Shown one piece after another: positions 15,441 to 26,893 of a DNA stretch of 51,083 nt. The notes under the pieces were generated by a model. The model saw only the letters and a list, made by a program, of their open reading frames with translations, was not told the origin of the DNA and ran no database searches. Position 1 is the first letter of the stretch, and each line of letters starts with the position of its first letter. This stretch comes from an uncultured Pseudomonadota bacterium. GTDB taxonomy: Bacteria; Pseudomonadota; Gammaproteobacteria; Methylococcales; Methylomonadaceae. Location of the stretch: positions 1-51,083 of the forward strand of contig CAIPQN010000061.1 in assembly GCA_903867225.1 (NCBI GenBank), in the 5' to 3' direction. Made by a program: the position numbers and the translations under genes.

Positions 15441-18167
15441 TTAACCGAGTTTGAAATAATCAACCGCTTTGGCAAGATTCGTCGCCTGACTTTTCAAACT
15501 ATCTGAAGTAACAGCCGATTGCTCTACTAATACCGCATTTTGTTGGGTTGTTTCTTCCAAATTTGAAATCGCCTGATTTGCTTGTCTAATGCCCTGACTT
15601 TGTTCAGTCGATGCGACACTGATTTGCCCAATCATTTCTGTTACCGTCCGAATTGAACCAACAATATCTTCCATCGTATGTCCAGCATCAACAACCAATT
15701 TGCTACCATCTTCGATTTTTTCTACCGAATCGTTAATCAAGATTTTAATTTCACCCGCTGCGGCTGCTGCGCGTTGTGCCAAACTCCGTACTTCTGTCGC
15801 CACTACCGCAAAACCACGACCTTGTTCACCCGCTCGCGCCGCTTCAACGGCTGCATTCAACGCTAAAATGTTGGTTTGAAACGAAATACCGTCAATTACC
15901 GAAATAATATCTACAACTTTGCGTGATGATTCTCGAATATCCTCCATCGTAGTAACAACACGACGAATGACATCTACACCTCGCGTGGCGTTGTTTGACG
16001 CACCAATGACAAAATCATTTACGTTATTTGCATTTTCGGTGTTTGAATCAATAGTTGAATCTAATTCGTGCATACTCGCCGCCGTTTCTTCAATCGCGGC
16101 AGCTTGAGAATTTGTTCGTGTCGCTAATTTGCTACTGCTCAACGCAATTTCTACTGAACCATCTTTCACGATGCGTGTAATGTCTTTGATTGATTCAACA
16201 ATTTCAGTGAGTTTATAAAGTGTGTTGTTGGCATTATTTTTAATGTTTTCAAATTCGCCCGTGTATTCATTTGTAATCGTTTGCGATAAATCGCCGCGTG
16301 AAAGTGCGTCGAAAGTATTTGCCATATCGCGATAACTTCTTTCACACGTTTGGAGTAATAAATTCAAACCTTCAATCAACTGTTTAAAGAACATATTCGA
16401 TGTTTGAGTTTCGATGCGACCGTGGAAATTACCCGTAACCGCAGCAGAAACGATAGTAGAAATCTGTTCTTCCAATACTAATTCAGTGGTTCTATCAGCC
16501 CATTGTGTCGCTCGTCCGATGTAAAAATCGCGCTCATCGAAAATAGATACAATCGTGGCTTGAATTTTTCTGCCACCCAAATTCAAATTGGTTATTTTTA
16601 CTTCTTTAGTTGGTTCACCAAAAGCAGCACGATCTTCAGCAGTTTCTAAATAAGTTGAAAGCGACGTTCCGTACATACTTTCAAGCGTATAACCTGGAAT
16701 TCGTTTGGCTATTTCGCTTTCCATTCGTTTCCATAATGCCGTTGCTGATTTATTCATATAAATAAATTCGCGTTGTGAATTTGACAATGTGACGGGGGTT
16801 GTCACTTCATCTAATGCCATTTTGATGCGTGCCATTGAATTGGCTGCACGTCGTTCTTCAGCAGCATCGAATCCTTTGATAATTGACAATGATTTAATGG
16901 CTTGAATCAATCGACCTAATTCATTTTTAGCAAAGTCATCAAGTCGAATTTCTTTGCCTTCTGCGGCATCTTGAATCAATTTAGTAGCGGTTTTGATAGG
17001 CGTTAAAATACTGATTAATGTTGCGATTGCCCAGCCAAATAAAATTAAGCCCAAAGCAATTGTCATCCTTGCTAAACTGTTTGAAAACACAACAATAACG
17101 TGTCTTGAAAAGTCGTTACTTTCGTTGATGTGCTTTTCAATTTCGGTTTGATGGAATGACACTAATTTTTCTACATCACCCACAAATGTTCTATCAATAC
17201 CTTTTACCATTGCATCAACAGCCATTATGCTGTTGATGTTATCCGTTTGATAATTTTTTAGAGCCGCATGGTATTTTTCTATCAATTCGTTATGATTTTT
17301 AATGGCCGATTCAACGACAGCCAACATATCCTTTTCCACACCAACGACAGCCAGCATATCTTTTTCTGATAAATCTTTTCCCATCAAGCTATGTAACGCA
17401 TTTAATTCGTTACGAACTTTTACGCTTTGTTCGTCAAATGCTTGACTGTATTTGATAAATTGCGATTCATCTTGTCCACGCAATAATGTATTTTTCCACT
17501 CTTGAACTTGTGTTTTAAACTCAACTTGCACAGCACGCGATAAATTTATTCCTGTTGCGTGTAATTCAATTTCATGTTGATTTTTGGTGTTTGCATCTTT
17601 AATTACGTTAATACCGTAATAACCGTACATTCCCACGCTACTAAGTGCAATTAATGACCCAGCAACTAATATGTTTAATTTACTTTTGATGGTGATATTT
17701 TTAAATGTGCGACGAATTGCAGCGATTAAACTTGGTGCAATCACTTCACCCGCATCAAGTTTCATTTTGCTACGTCCCGCATTTAGCTCGCGGTACAAAT
17801 TCGCTGCGACACTGACTTCGTTGGCAGAAGGTTTATTCCGTACCGACATATAACCGATGACTTTGTTATTTTCCAACATCGGCATTGCGTTGGCGCGTAC
17901 CCAATAAAAACCGCCATCTTTCGTCCGATTTTTGACGATGCCTGTCCAAGAATTGCCTGATTTTAACGTTTTCCACATATCTGCAAATGCAGCTTTTGGC
18001 ATATCAGAGTGGCGTAAAATGTTATGTGGTGAACCAATAAGTTCTTTTTTTGAAAAGCCACCAATGCGAACAAAATCATCATTGATGTAGGTGATGATTC
18101 CCTTCAAATCAGTTTTAGATACAATCAAATCGTCGTCTGTTAATACATATTCTTGGTTAGTAGACAT
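15441..18167 (-). CDS. Double-PAS methyl-accepting chemotaxis / Aer-like receptor
   Basis: A 908-residue transducer. Order: an Aer-type PAS (about 8-118, with RHSDMPKAAF and YWVRANAMP), a linker, TM1 (about 160-182), a four-helix-bundle sensor region (about 185-355), TM2 (about 360-390), a HAMP-like segment, a second PAS-like domain (about 440-560), another HAMP-like region (about 595-640) and the signalling hairpin with its conserved tip (near IDGISFQTNILALNAAVEAA, about 760). The first PAS resembles the FAD-binding sensor of aerotaxis receptors, so redox or oxygen is the likely signal. No che genes are nearby. The four-helix bundle holds a 10-residue tandem duplication (VEKDMLAV twice). Transcribed with murU. 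Confidence 0.88.
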   Translation of the reverse strand: MSTNQEYVLTDDDLIVSKTDLKGIITYINDDFVRIGGFSKKELIGSPHNILRHSDMPKAAFADMWKTLKSGNSWTGIVKNRTKDGGFYWVRANAMPMLENNKVIGYMSVRNKPSANEVSVAANLYRELNAGRSKMKLDAGEVIAPSLIAAIRRTFKNITIKSKLNILVAGSLIALSSVGMYGYYGINVIKDANTKNQHEIELHATGINLSRAVQVEFKTQVQEWKNTLLRGQDESQFIKYSQAFDEQSVKVRNELNALHSLMGKDLSEKDMLAVVGVEKDMLAVVESAIKNHNELIEKYHAALKNYQTDNINSIMAVDAMVKGIDRTFVGDVEKLVSFHQTEIEKHINESNDFSRHVIVVFSNSLARMTIALGLILFGWAIATLISILTPIKTATKLIQDAAEGKEIRLDDFAKNELGRLIQAIKSLSIIKGFDAAEERRAANSMARIKMALDEVTTPVTLSNSQREFIYMNKSATALWKRMESEIAKRIPGYTLESMYGTSLSTYLETAEDRAAFGEPTKEVKITNLNLGGRKIQATIVSIFDERDFYIGRATQWADRTTELVLEEQISTIVSAAVTGNFHGRIETQTSNMFFKQLIEGLNLLLQTCERSYRDMANTFDALSRGDLSQTITNEYTGEFENIKNNANNTLYKLTEIVESIKDITRIVKDGSVEIALSSSKLATRTNSQAAAIEETAASMHELDSTIDSNTENANNVNDFVIGASNNATRGVDVIRRVVTTMEDIRESSRKVVDIISVIDGISFQTNILALNAAVEAARAGEQGRGFAVVATEVRSLAQRAAAAAGEIKILINDSVEKIEDGSKLVVDAGHTMEDIVGSIRTVTEMIGQISVASTEQSQGIRQANQAISNLEETTQQNAVLVEQSAVTSDSLKSQATNLAKAVDYFKLG
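17312..17371. repeat. 30-bp in-frame tandem duplication inside the chemoreceptor gene
   Basis: Two adjacent 30-bp units beginning CAACGACAGCCA, agreeing at about 25 of 30 positions. On the minus strand each encodes a ten-residue unit containing VEKDMLAV within the periplasmic helical bundle. The period of 30 keeps the frame. Confidence 0.8.
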
Positions 18168-18277
18168 ATTTTAATTTGGGGTAAAAGGTTAAAATCAAGT
18201 TTTCAAAAAACACACGTTGCATAGCGTGAATTTTAACATGCTGTTGATTATTGAAATAATAATACTGTTATTTATCG

Positions 18278-18289
18278 ACACAGCTGTGT
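18278..18289. other. 12-bp perfect palindrome upstream of thiD
   Basis: ACACAGCTGTGT lies 30 bp before the thiD start and is followed by a T6 run. It could be an operator or a weak loopless hairpin. The rest of the divergent gap (18168-18319) is AT-rich and shows no THI-box or other riboswitch. Confidence 0.35.
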
Positions 18290-18319
18290 TTTTTACAATT
18301 AAACAATTTTGAGATTTTT

Positions 18320-19105
18320 ATGAATAGCACTCAGCGTCCCGTTGTGGTTTCATTTTCTGGTCACGATCCGTGTGGTGGCGCGGGAATTCAGGCGGATATT
18401 GAAGCAATTACAAGCCATCATTGTCATGCCGCAAGCATTATCACTTGTTTAACGGAGCAAGATACTAAAAACGTAGCAGAAATTGTGCCGCAAAATCCCG
18501 ACAAACTCATTCGGCAAGCAAAAATGCTGTTAAATGATTTGCCTGTTCACGCATTTAAAATTGGCTTGATTGGTCACGTCGATACTGTGCAAGTGATTTA
18601 TGACATTGTGCGCCGTTATCCGTTGATTCCCGTGATTTTAGATCCAATTTTGGTGGCTGGTGGCGGAACAAATTTAGCGAATGACGATTTAATAAACTCA
18701 ATGCGGGAATTACTTTTGCCGTTGACGACGGTTTTAACGCCAAATTGCGCCGAAGCTAGACAATTAACGGGTTTAAATGATATTGAAGCGTGTGGTTTAA
18801 GTCTTTTAAATAATTTTGGTTGTGAATATGTTTTGATTACGGGCGCAGATGAAGCAACAAAAAGTGTAGAGAATTGTTTGTTTCATCACAATCATCGTGA
18901 AAATTACACATGGGCGAGATTGCCCTCAAAATATCACGGTTCAGGTTGCACATTAGCGGCAAGCATTGCGGCATTATTCGCGCAAGGCGTTGAACCGTTA
19001 CAAGCGATAAATGATGCACAAGAATATACTTGGAATTGTTTACAAACTGCTTATAAAACAGGCGCAGGACAATCAAATCCAAATCGTTTTTTTTGGAGAG
19101 ATTAA
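18320..19105 (+). CDS. thiD: Hydroxymethylpyrimidine (phosphate) kinase
   Basis: Phosphorylates HMP and HMP-P to HMP-pyrophosphate for thiamine synthesis. Its 261 residues are of family length. Seen: SGHDPCGGAGIQADIEA (about 12), DPILVAGGG (about 113), TPNCAEAR (about 140) and the catalytic HGSGCTLAASIAA anion-hole motif (about 205). It abuts thiE without a gap. No thiamine riboswitch is recognisable upstream. Confidence 0.95.
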   Translation: MNSTQRPVVVSFSGHDPCGGAGIQADIEAITSHHCHAASIITCLTEQDTKNVAEIVPQNPDKLIRQAKMLLNDLPVHAFKIGLIGHVDTVQVIYDIVRRYPLIPVILDPILVAGGGTNLANDDLINSMRELLLPLTTVLTPNCAEARQLTGLNDIEACGLSLLNNFGCEYVLITGADEATKSVENCLFHHNHRENYTWARLPSKYHGSGCTLAASIAALFAQGVEPLQAINDAQEYTWNCLQTAYKTGAGQSNPNRFFWRD

Positions 19106-19732
19106 ATGTTGTCGATGCCAAAACACGGACTTTATGCGATTACGCCAGACGGAAAATCGGCTGATGATATTTTGAAATTTACCGCCGCAGTTTTGAAAGG
19201 TGGCGCGTGTGTTGTTCAATATCGCCAAAAAAATTTGCTGAATGCCATCGATTTAGCGAAAGCATTGCTTGAACTTTGCCACGCGCATCATGTGCCATTC
19301 ATCATCAATGACAACGTAGAATTGGCTGAAAAGATTGGCGCAGATGGTGTGCATTTGGGCAAAGAGGACGGTTCAATTTTAGAAGCACGTCAGCATTTGG
19401 GCGAATCCGCCATTATTGGCGTATCGTGTTATAACTCGTTAGAAATGGCGATTGAAGCAGAAAAACAAGGCGCAAATTATGTGGCATTTGGGCGATTTTT
19501 TACTTCACACTCGAAACCACTTGCTGCACCTGCTGAAATAGGCACATTAACTGCTGCAAAAAAAATCTTAACATTGCCAATTATCGCGATTGGCGGAATT
19601 TTGCCTGAAAATGGTGCATCGTTGTTAGATGCTGGTGCAGATTTATTAGCTGTAATTGGTGGTTTAGATACCGAAAATTCTACGTTTGCTGCACAAGCGT
19701 TTACGGCATTATTTTCACAACGCAGTCATTAA
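19106..19732 (+). CDS. thiE: Thiamine-phosphate synthase
   Basis: Joins HMP-PP and thiazole phosphate to give thiamine phosphate. A 208-residue TIM barrel with VVQYRQKN (about 36), INDNVELAEKIGADGVHLG (about 70), IIGVSCYN (about 107), YVAFGRFF (about 130) and IAIGGI (about 170), all family signatures. Start at 19106 is favoured by GGAGAG 6 nt upstream; an ATG nine bases later is a possible alternative. It directly follows thiD. Confidence 0.95.
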   Translation: MLSMPKHGLYAITPDGKSADDILKFTAAVLKGGACVVQYRQKNLLNAIDLAKALLELCHAHHVPFIINDNVELAEKIGADGVHLGKEDGSILEARQHLGESAIIGVSCYNSLEMAIEAEKQGANYVAFGRFFTSHSKPLAAPAEIGTLTAAKKILTLPIIAIGGILPENGASLLDAGADLLAVIGGLDTENSTFAAQAFTALFSQRSH

Positions 19733-19733
19733 A

Positions 19734-20465
19734 ATGTTACGTTTTACAAAAATTTTTCTTATATTTATTTTGGGGTTAGTTATGACACAGCAAAACGCGC
19801 TCGCGCTCGAAAGCGTTGAAATTCCAGCAACTTCCACGCACAAATACTCGGTCATTTGGTTGCACGGTTTAGGGGCTGATGGTCACGATTTTGAAAACAT
19901 CGTACCTGAATTGCATTTGATTGATTCGTCTAGTATTAAATTTATTTTTCCGCACGCGCCAATTCAAAAAATCACTGTTAATCATGGCGCAGAAATGCGG
20001 GCTTGGTACGACATTTTGAAAATGAATGATTTGAATCGAGACGTTGATGTAAAAGGCATTCAGCATTCGGCAACGCTAATAAATCAATTGATTCAAAAAG
20101 AAATTGATAGCGGTATTCCATCGAAAAACATTTTATTGGTCGGATTTTCACAAGGCGGCGTTTTAGCGTTGCATACAGGTTTACGTTTTAATCAGCCATT
20201 GGCGGGAATTATTGCGTTATCGACCTATTTACCAACGTTGGATAGTTTGAAAACGGAACGCACTGAGGCGAATAATCACACGCCTATTTTTATGTCCCAC
20301 GGAATTATTGATTCTGTTGTGGCGATTGAAACAGGAAAAGCCGCGTTTGATGGTTTGAAAGCGATGGGCTATACGATTCAATGGCACGATTATGTAATGG
20401 AACACAGTTTATGTGTGGAAGAAATTGAACAAATTGCAGGGTTTGTGAACACGGTTCTTAAATGA
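19734..20465 (+). CDS. Carboxylesterase/phospholipase family hydrolase, possibly exported
   Basis: An alpha/beta hydrolase of the EstB/acyl-protein-thioesterase family, 243 residues from this start. Seen: IWLHGLGADGHDFENIVPEL (oxyanion region), the nucleophile elbow GFSQGG (Ser near residue 142), and late Asp and His residues in GIIDSVV and MEHSL. The start at 19734 gives a textbook signal peptide (MLRFTK, a hydrophobic core, then NALA as cleavage site). A second ATG at 19782 has a GGGG-containing ribosome site and would make a 227-residue cytosolic enzyme, which is normal for the family. The choice of start therefore decides location. It overlaps the next ABC gene by 4 bp. Confidence 0.85.
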   Translation: MLRFTKIFLIFILGLVMTQQNALALESVEIPATSTHKYSVIWLHGLGADGHDFENIVPELHLIDSSSIKFIFPHAPIQKITVNHGAEMRAWYDILKMNDLNRDVDVKGIQHSATLINQLIQKEIDSGIPSKNILLVGFSQGGVLALHTGLRFNQPLAGIIALSTYLPTLDSLKTERTEANNHTPIFMSHGIIDSVVAIETGKAAFDGLKAMGYTIQWHDYVMEHSLCVEEIEQIAGFVNTVLK

Positions 20466-22054
20466 GTTTATTTGCGGTCGAAAATTTAACGATTCGATTT
20501 GGTGATGCGCCACCCGTTGTCGATAAAATTACGTTTGAAATTCACGCTGGTGAAACGTTTGCTTTAGTCGGTGAATCGGGTTCAGGAAAATCAATGACAG
20601 CGTTAGCGGCATTAAATTTGTTGCCACACAACGCAATTACCGAAAGTAAAACGCGACGTTTAGAAAATGAAAATTTAGCTGAACTTTCGGAAAAAGCGTG
20701 GTGCAAAATTCGCGGACGACGAATTGCGATTATTTTTCAAGATCCAATTTCGTCGTTAAATCCTGTGATGACGATTGGGCAGCAAATTGCCGAAGTTTTG
20801 AATTTGCATTTCAAATTTTCAAAAACAGAACTTAAAAACCGTGTCGTAGAATTATTGCAGCAAGTTGAATTGCCTAATGCCGCGCAACGTATCAAAGATT
20901 ATCCACATCAACTTTCAGGCGGACAACGTCAGCGCGTAATGATTGCGTTAGCGTTAGCGGGGAAACCCGATTTATTGATTGCTGACGAACCCACCACCGC
21001 GTTAGACGTAACAATTCAAGCACAAATTTTAGAGCTGCTCAGAAATATCCAAGCGCAAACAGGTATGGCGTTGTGGTTAATCAGTCATGATTTAGCGTTA
21101 GTTTCGAGTATTGCGAATCGGGTTTCGGTCATGCAAAACGGCAAAATTGTCGAAACAGGCGAAGCAAAATCGATTTTTCAAAATCCTCAACATCCTTACA
21201 CGCAAAAATTAGTTGCCGCTTTGCCGTCGATGAAAAGTTGCGAAAATAAAGAAATCATCGTTAAACCTTCGTTATTAGAAGTGCAAAATTTTCATTGTCA
21301 TTATCCGATTCGTAAAGGCATTTTGAAGCGCGTTGTTGATTATGTTCGCGCGGTTGATGGCGTGAGTTTTTCATTGCAAAAAGGTAAAACGCTGGCACTC
21401 GTTGGTGAATCGGGTTGCGGCAAAACCACGTTGGGCAAAGCCTTGTTACATTTGATTCCATCGAATGGTGGCGAAGTTTTTTTAAATGGCATCGCGTTAC
21501 ATTCGCTGACGGGTGAAGCGTTACGCCAACAACGCGCAGAAATTCAAATCGTATTTCAAGACCCCTTTTCGTCGATGAATCCGCGAATGTTAATTGGTGA
21601 AATTATCGCCGAAGGTTTGCAAGCATTACGCCCCGAAATGCCCGTCACTGAACGTGAAATGCGAGTTGCCGCGTTGTTAAAACGGGTAGAATTACCCGAG
21701 GAAGCCATGTATCGCTATCCGCATGAATTTTCGGGCGGTCAACGACAACGAATTTGCATTGCTCGCGCTTTAGCCGTTGAACCGAAAGTGATTATTTGCG
21801 ACGAACCAACCAGTGCGTTAGATGTTTCTGTTCAAGCACAAATTATTCAATTATTGAAAACCTTGCAACGCGAACAAGGAATGAGTTATTTATTTATCAC
21901 CCATGATTTGGGTGTGGTGGCAGAGATCGCTGATGATGTCGCCGTCATGTACAAGGGAAAAATTGTTGAAAATGGTTCTGTAAAACAAGTTCTCACCACA
22001 CCACAACACCCTTACACACAAAAATTATTAGCCGCTGTACCCAAATTTTTATAA
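20462..22054 (+). CDS. Double-ATPase subunit of a peptide/microcin-C-type ABC importer (YejF-like)
   Basis: Two full ABC ATPase domains in one 530-residue chain, as in YejF/DppD-DppF fusions. Domain 1 (about 1-260) has GESGSGKSM, LSGGQRQRVMIALA and IADEPTTALD. Domain 2 (about 275-530) has GESGCGKTTL, FSGGQRQRICIARA and ICDEPTSALD. Both carry the oligopeptide-transporter C-terminal motif around NPQHPYTQKL. The permease and binding-protein genes that such an ATPase serves are absent from the window. It overlaps the esterase gene by 4 bp, so the two are co-translated. Confidence 0.92.
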   Translation: MSLFAVENLTIRFGDAPPVVDKITFEIHAGETFALVGESGSGKSMTALAALNLLPHNAITESKTRRLENENLAELSEKAWCKIRGRRIAIIFQDPISSLNPVMTIGQQIAEVLNLHFKFSKTELKNRVVELLQQVELPNAAQRIKDYPHQLSGGQRQRVMIALALAGKPDLLIADEPTTALDVTIQAQILELLRNIQAQTGMALWLISHDLALVSSIANRVSVMQNGKIVETGEAKSIFQNPQHPYTQKLVAALPSMKSCENKEIIVKPSLLEVQNFHCHYPIRKGILKRVVDYVRAVDGVSFSLQKGKTLALVGESGCGKTTLGKALLHLIPSNGGEVFLNGIALHSLTGEALRQQRAEIQIVFQDPFSSMNPRMLIGEIIAEGLQALRPEMPVTEREMRVAALLKRVELPEEAMYRYPHEFSGGQRQRICIARALAVEPKVIICDEPTSALDVSVQAQIIQLLKTLQREQGMSYLFITHDLGVVAEIADDVAVMYKGKIVENGSVKQVLTTPQHPYTQKLLAAVPKFL

Positions 22055-22082
22055 CTTTTTTAGATATTTTACTTGGAACTTT

Positions 22083-22910
22083 ATGAACTCAACCGACCGT
22101 TATGCTGTTTTTGGCTCACCAATTAATCACAGTAAATCACCACGCATTCATCGTTTATTTGCAGAACAAACCAGTCAAGATTTGAACTACGTCGCGCAAG
22201 AAGTAACCGCAGAAATTTTTGTCTCAGCGGTTAGTGAATTTTTCGCACAAGGTGGAAAAGGATTGAATTGCACTGTGCCATTAAAAGAATTGGCATATCA
22301 ATTCGCTGATAAAAAAACGGATCGAGCGGAATCAGCAAAAGCAGTAAATACGTTGGTTTTATTACCGAACGGTACAATTTTAGGCGACAACACTGATGGA
22401 GTAGGTTTAGTCACAGATTTAATGGTTAATCACAACGTTGAGTTAAAAAATAAACGAGTTCTAATTGTGGGAGCTGGTGGCGCGGCACGCGGAATTATTG
22501 ATCCGTTACTTGATCAACAGCTCGATTGTTTAGTCGTTGTAAATCGAACAGCAGATAAAGCGTTGCAACTTGCGATTGAATTTAATCACAGCTTTGAAAG
22601 CTGTGGTTTTAATGAGCTACATCATCAGCCATTTGATGTGATTTTGAATGCGACTTCTGCCAGTTTGAGCAATGAATTACCGCCGTTACCTGAAAATTTA
22701 TTAGCAGAAAATGGCGTTTGTTATGATTTAGCTTATGGTAACGAACCTACGGCATTTGTATGTTGGGGAGAGTTACAAAATGCGAGTCAAAGTTTAGACG
22801 GATTAGGAATGTTGGTTGAGCAAGCAGCCGAAGCCTTTGCATTATGGCGTGGTGTTCGACCTGATACAAAAACGGTAATTGATTTGCTTAATGCCGAGCG
22901 TTCCGTTTAA
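22083..22910 (+). CDS. aroE: Shikimate dehydrogenase
   Basis: Reduces 3-dehydroshikimate to shikimate with NADPH in aromatic amino-acid synthesis. Its 275 residues are typical. Seen: FGSPINHSKSPRIHR (about 9), NCTVPLKE with the catalytic lysine (about 61), DNTDGVG with the catalytic aspartate (about 100), the NADP loop GAGGAARGI (about 128), NRTADKA (about 152) and GLGMLVEQAAEAF near the end. It lies between the ABC ATPase and parE on the same strand. Confidence 0.96.
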   Translation: MNSTDRYAVFGSPINHSKSPRIHRLFAEQTSQDLNYVAQEVTAEIFVSAVSEFFAQGGKGLNCTVPLKELAYQFADKKTDRAESAKAVNTLVLLPNGTILGDNTDGVGLVTDLMVNHNVELKNKRVLIVGAGGAARGIIDPLLDQQLDCLVVVNRTADKALQLAIEFNHSFESCGFNELHHQPFDVILNATSASLSNELPPLPENLLAENGVCYDLAYGNEPTAFVCWGELQNASQSLDGLGMLVEQAAEAFALWRGVRPDTKTVIDLLNAERSV

Positions 22911-22939
22911 TCTTTGCGCCTCTTTTTTGAAACATCTGA

Positions 22940-25447
<2,508 letters not shown>

Positions 25448-25545
25448 GGTCTCTCGCGTAGAAGGTTGATTTGGGTTAGAATTTAAGCACACACGCGGCT
25501 TTGTGTACACTTAACGCGCTTTACTTCACATTTTTAGGAATAACG

Positions 25546-26193
25546 ATGCACAAAAAAATTCTCTCTTTTGCTGTAGCTACTCTTTTGAGTAGTCACGTTC
25601 ACGCTGAAATGACGCACGTTGATAGCGTAAATGCGGGCAAACAAAAATCGATTTCGTGCATAAGCTGTCACGGCGAACACGGAAATAGCACAATGGTAAT
25701 GTTCCCGAAACTCGCTCAACAAAACACGGGTTATATCGTTAACCAGCTTAAAGCGTTTAAAGACGGTACACGAAAAGATCCGATGATGGCGACGATTGCG
25801 ATGTCTTTAACCGATAACGATATGGTGGATATTGCGAATTATTATGCAGAGCAAAAAATAGCGGGCGAACATGAAGATGTTTTAGATTCAGCTGAAGAAC
25901 GCGCAGAACATGACGAAATGGTTAAGTTGGGCGGGGATTTGTATCGTAACGGTGATTTAAAACGTGAAGTGTCCGCGTGTATTGCGTGTCATGGTCCACA
26001 CGGTGAAGGCAATCAACCAGCGAGTTTCCCACAGTTGAGATGGCAGCATAAAGATTATTTAATCAAAGCGTTAACAGATTTTAAATCGGGTAAACGCAGT
26101 AATACCAATGAAAATATGATGCACATGATTGCTGTTAAAATGACAGATGCTGAAATTAAAGCGGTTGCTACACGCATTGCCACCATGAAATAG
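25546..26193 (+). CDS. Di-heme cytochrome c4
   Basis: A periplasmic electron carrier with two c-type hemes, feeding terminal oxidases. Start at 25546 (MHKKIL) is chosen because AGGA lies 6 nt upstream and a normal signal peptide follows (cleavage near residue 20). The mature protein holds two CXXCH motifs, CISCH (Cys38-His42) and CIACH (Cys145-His149), each in a cytochrome c fold, consistent with internal duplication. Met-containing segments after each motif (MMATIAMSL; MMHMIAV) can supply axial ligands. dsbA follows after 12 bp, so disulfide and heme-protein maturation may be linked. Confidence 0.92.
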   Translation: MHKKILSFAVATLLSSHVHAEMTHVDSVNAGKQKSISCISCHGEHGNSTMVMFPKLAQQNTGYIVNQLKAFKDGTRKDPMMATIAMSLTDNDMVDIANYYAEQKIAGEHEDVLDSAEERAEHDEMVKLGGDLYRNGDLKREVSACIACHGPHGEGNQPASFPQLRWQHKDYLIKALTDFKSGKRSNTNENMMHMIAVKMTDAEIKAVATRIATMK

Positions 26194-26205
26194 GAGAAAA
26201 TAAAA

Positions 26206-26844
26206 ATGCTTAAAAAATTTACTAAACACAGTTTGTTTGCCTTGTCGCTTGCGATTGCCGCTACATTTAATCCTGTGCAAGCTTCACCTGAAGCTGTGGG
26301 TTATGAATTAGTGACACCCGCTCAACCAACACATGATGTGAACAAAGTCGAAGTGATTGAATTTTTTTGGTATGGCTGTCCGCATTGTTTTGATTTTGAA
26401 CCAACATTAGCGAAATGGGTAAAAGCGTTACCAAAAAATGTTGAATTCATTCGTCAACCCGCTGTATTCAGTGAACAATGGGGCAAACACGCGAAAGCCT
26501 ATTACACCGCCGAAGCATTAGGTGTGGTTGATAAAATTCACGCAGATTTTTTTGATGCAATTCAAATCAAAAAAGAACATTTAGAAACCGAAGAACAACT
26601 TACCAAGTTTTTTGTCGCTCACGGTGTTAGCGAAGCAGACTTTAAAGCTGCGTTTAATTCATTTTTGATTGATACTAAAGTCCGTCAAGCGGGTACTTTA
26701 GCGGCGAAATATGGCATTAGTGGCGTGCCTGCTATTGTGATTAACGGTAAATACAAAACCAGTGGACCTCTTGCGGGTTCACACGAAAAAATGATCGAAG
26801 TGATGAATCGTTTAATTGCTCAAGAAAGCGCGTTGAAAAAATAA
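26206..26844 (+). CDS. dsbA: Thiol:disulfide interchange protein DsbA
   Basis: A periplasmic oxidase that introduces disulfides into exported proteins and is re-oxidised by DsbB. Its 212 residues have a signal peptide (about 1-26), the active site YGCPHCFDF (Cys58-Cys61, CPHC as in E. coli) and the cis-proline loop GVPAIVING (about 180). A clear ribosome site (AGGAGA) precedes it. It belongs to the cytochrome c4 unit. Confidence 0.95.
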   Translation: MLKKFTKHSLFALSLAIAATFNPVQASPEAVGYELVTPAQPTHDVNKVEVIEFFWYGCPHCFDFEPTLAKWVKALPKNVEFIRQPAVFSEQWGKHAKAYYTAEALGVVDKIHADFFDAIQIKKEHLETEEQLTKFFVAHGVSEADFKAAFNSFLIDTKVRQAGTLAAKYGISGVPAIVINGKYKTSGPLAGSHEKMIEVMNRLIAQESALKK

Positions 26845-26893
26845 TTTTACGCTTTAAATTTATGTCGTCGAAAAGGAAATAGGAAAAAAGTTT

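Noticed and set aside
18168-18319. Thiamine riboswitch upstream of thiD-thiE
   Set aside because: The conserved CUGAGA and downstream THI-box elements are not present; only AT-rich sequence and a 12-bp palindrome are seen.
25448-25510. Longer N-terminus for EngB
   Set aside because: The extension is low in similarity to the family and runs into the cytochrome c4 promoter; MNPLYHQAKF is the usual start.
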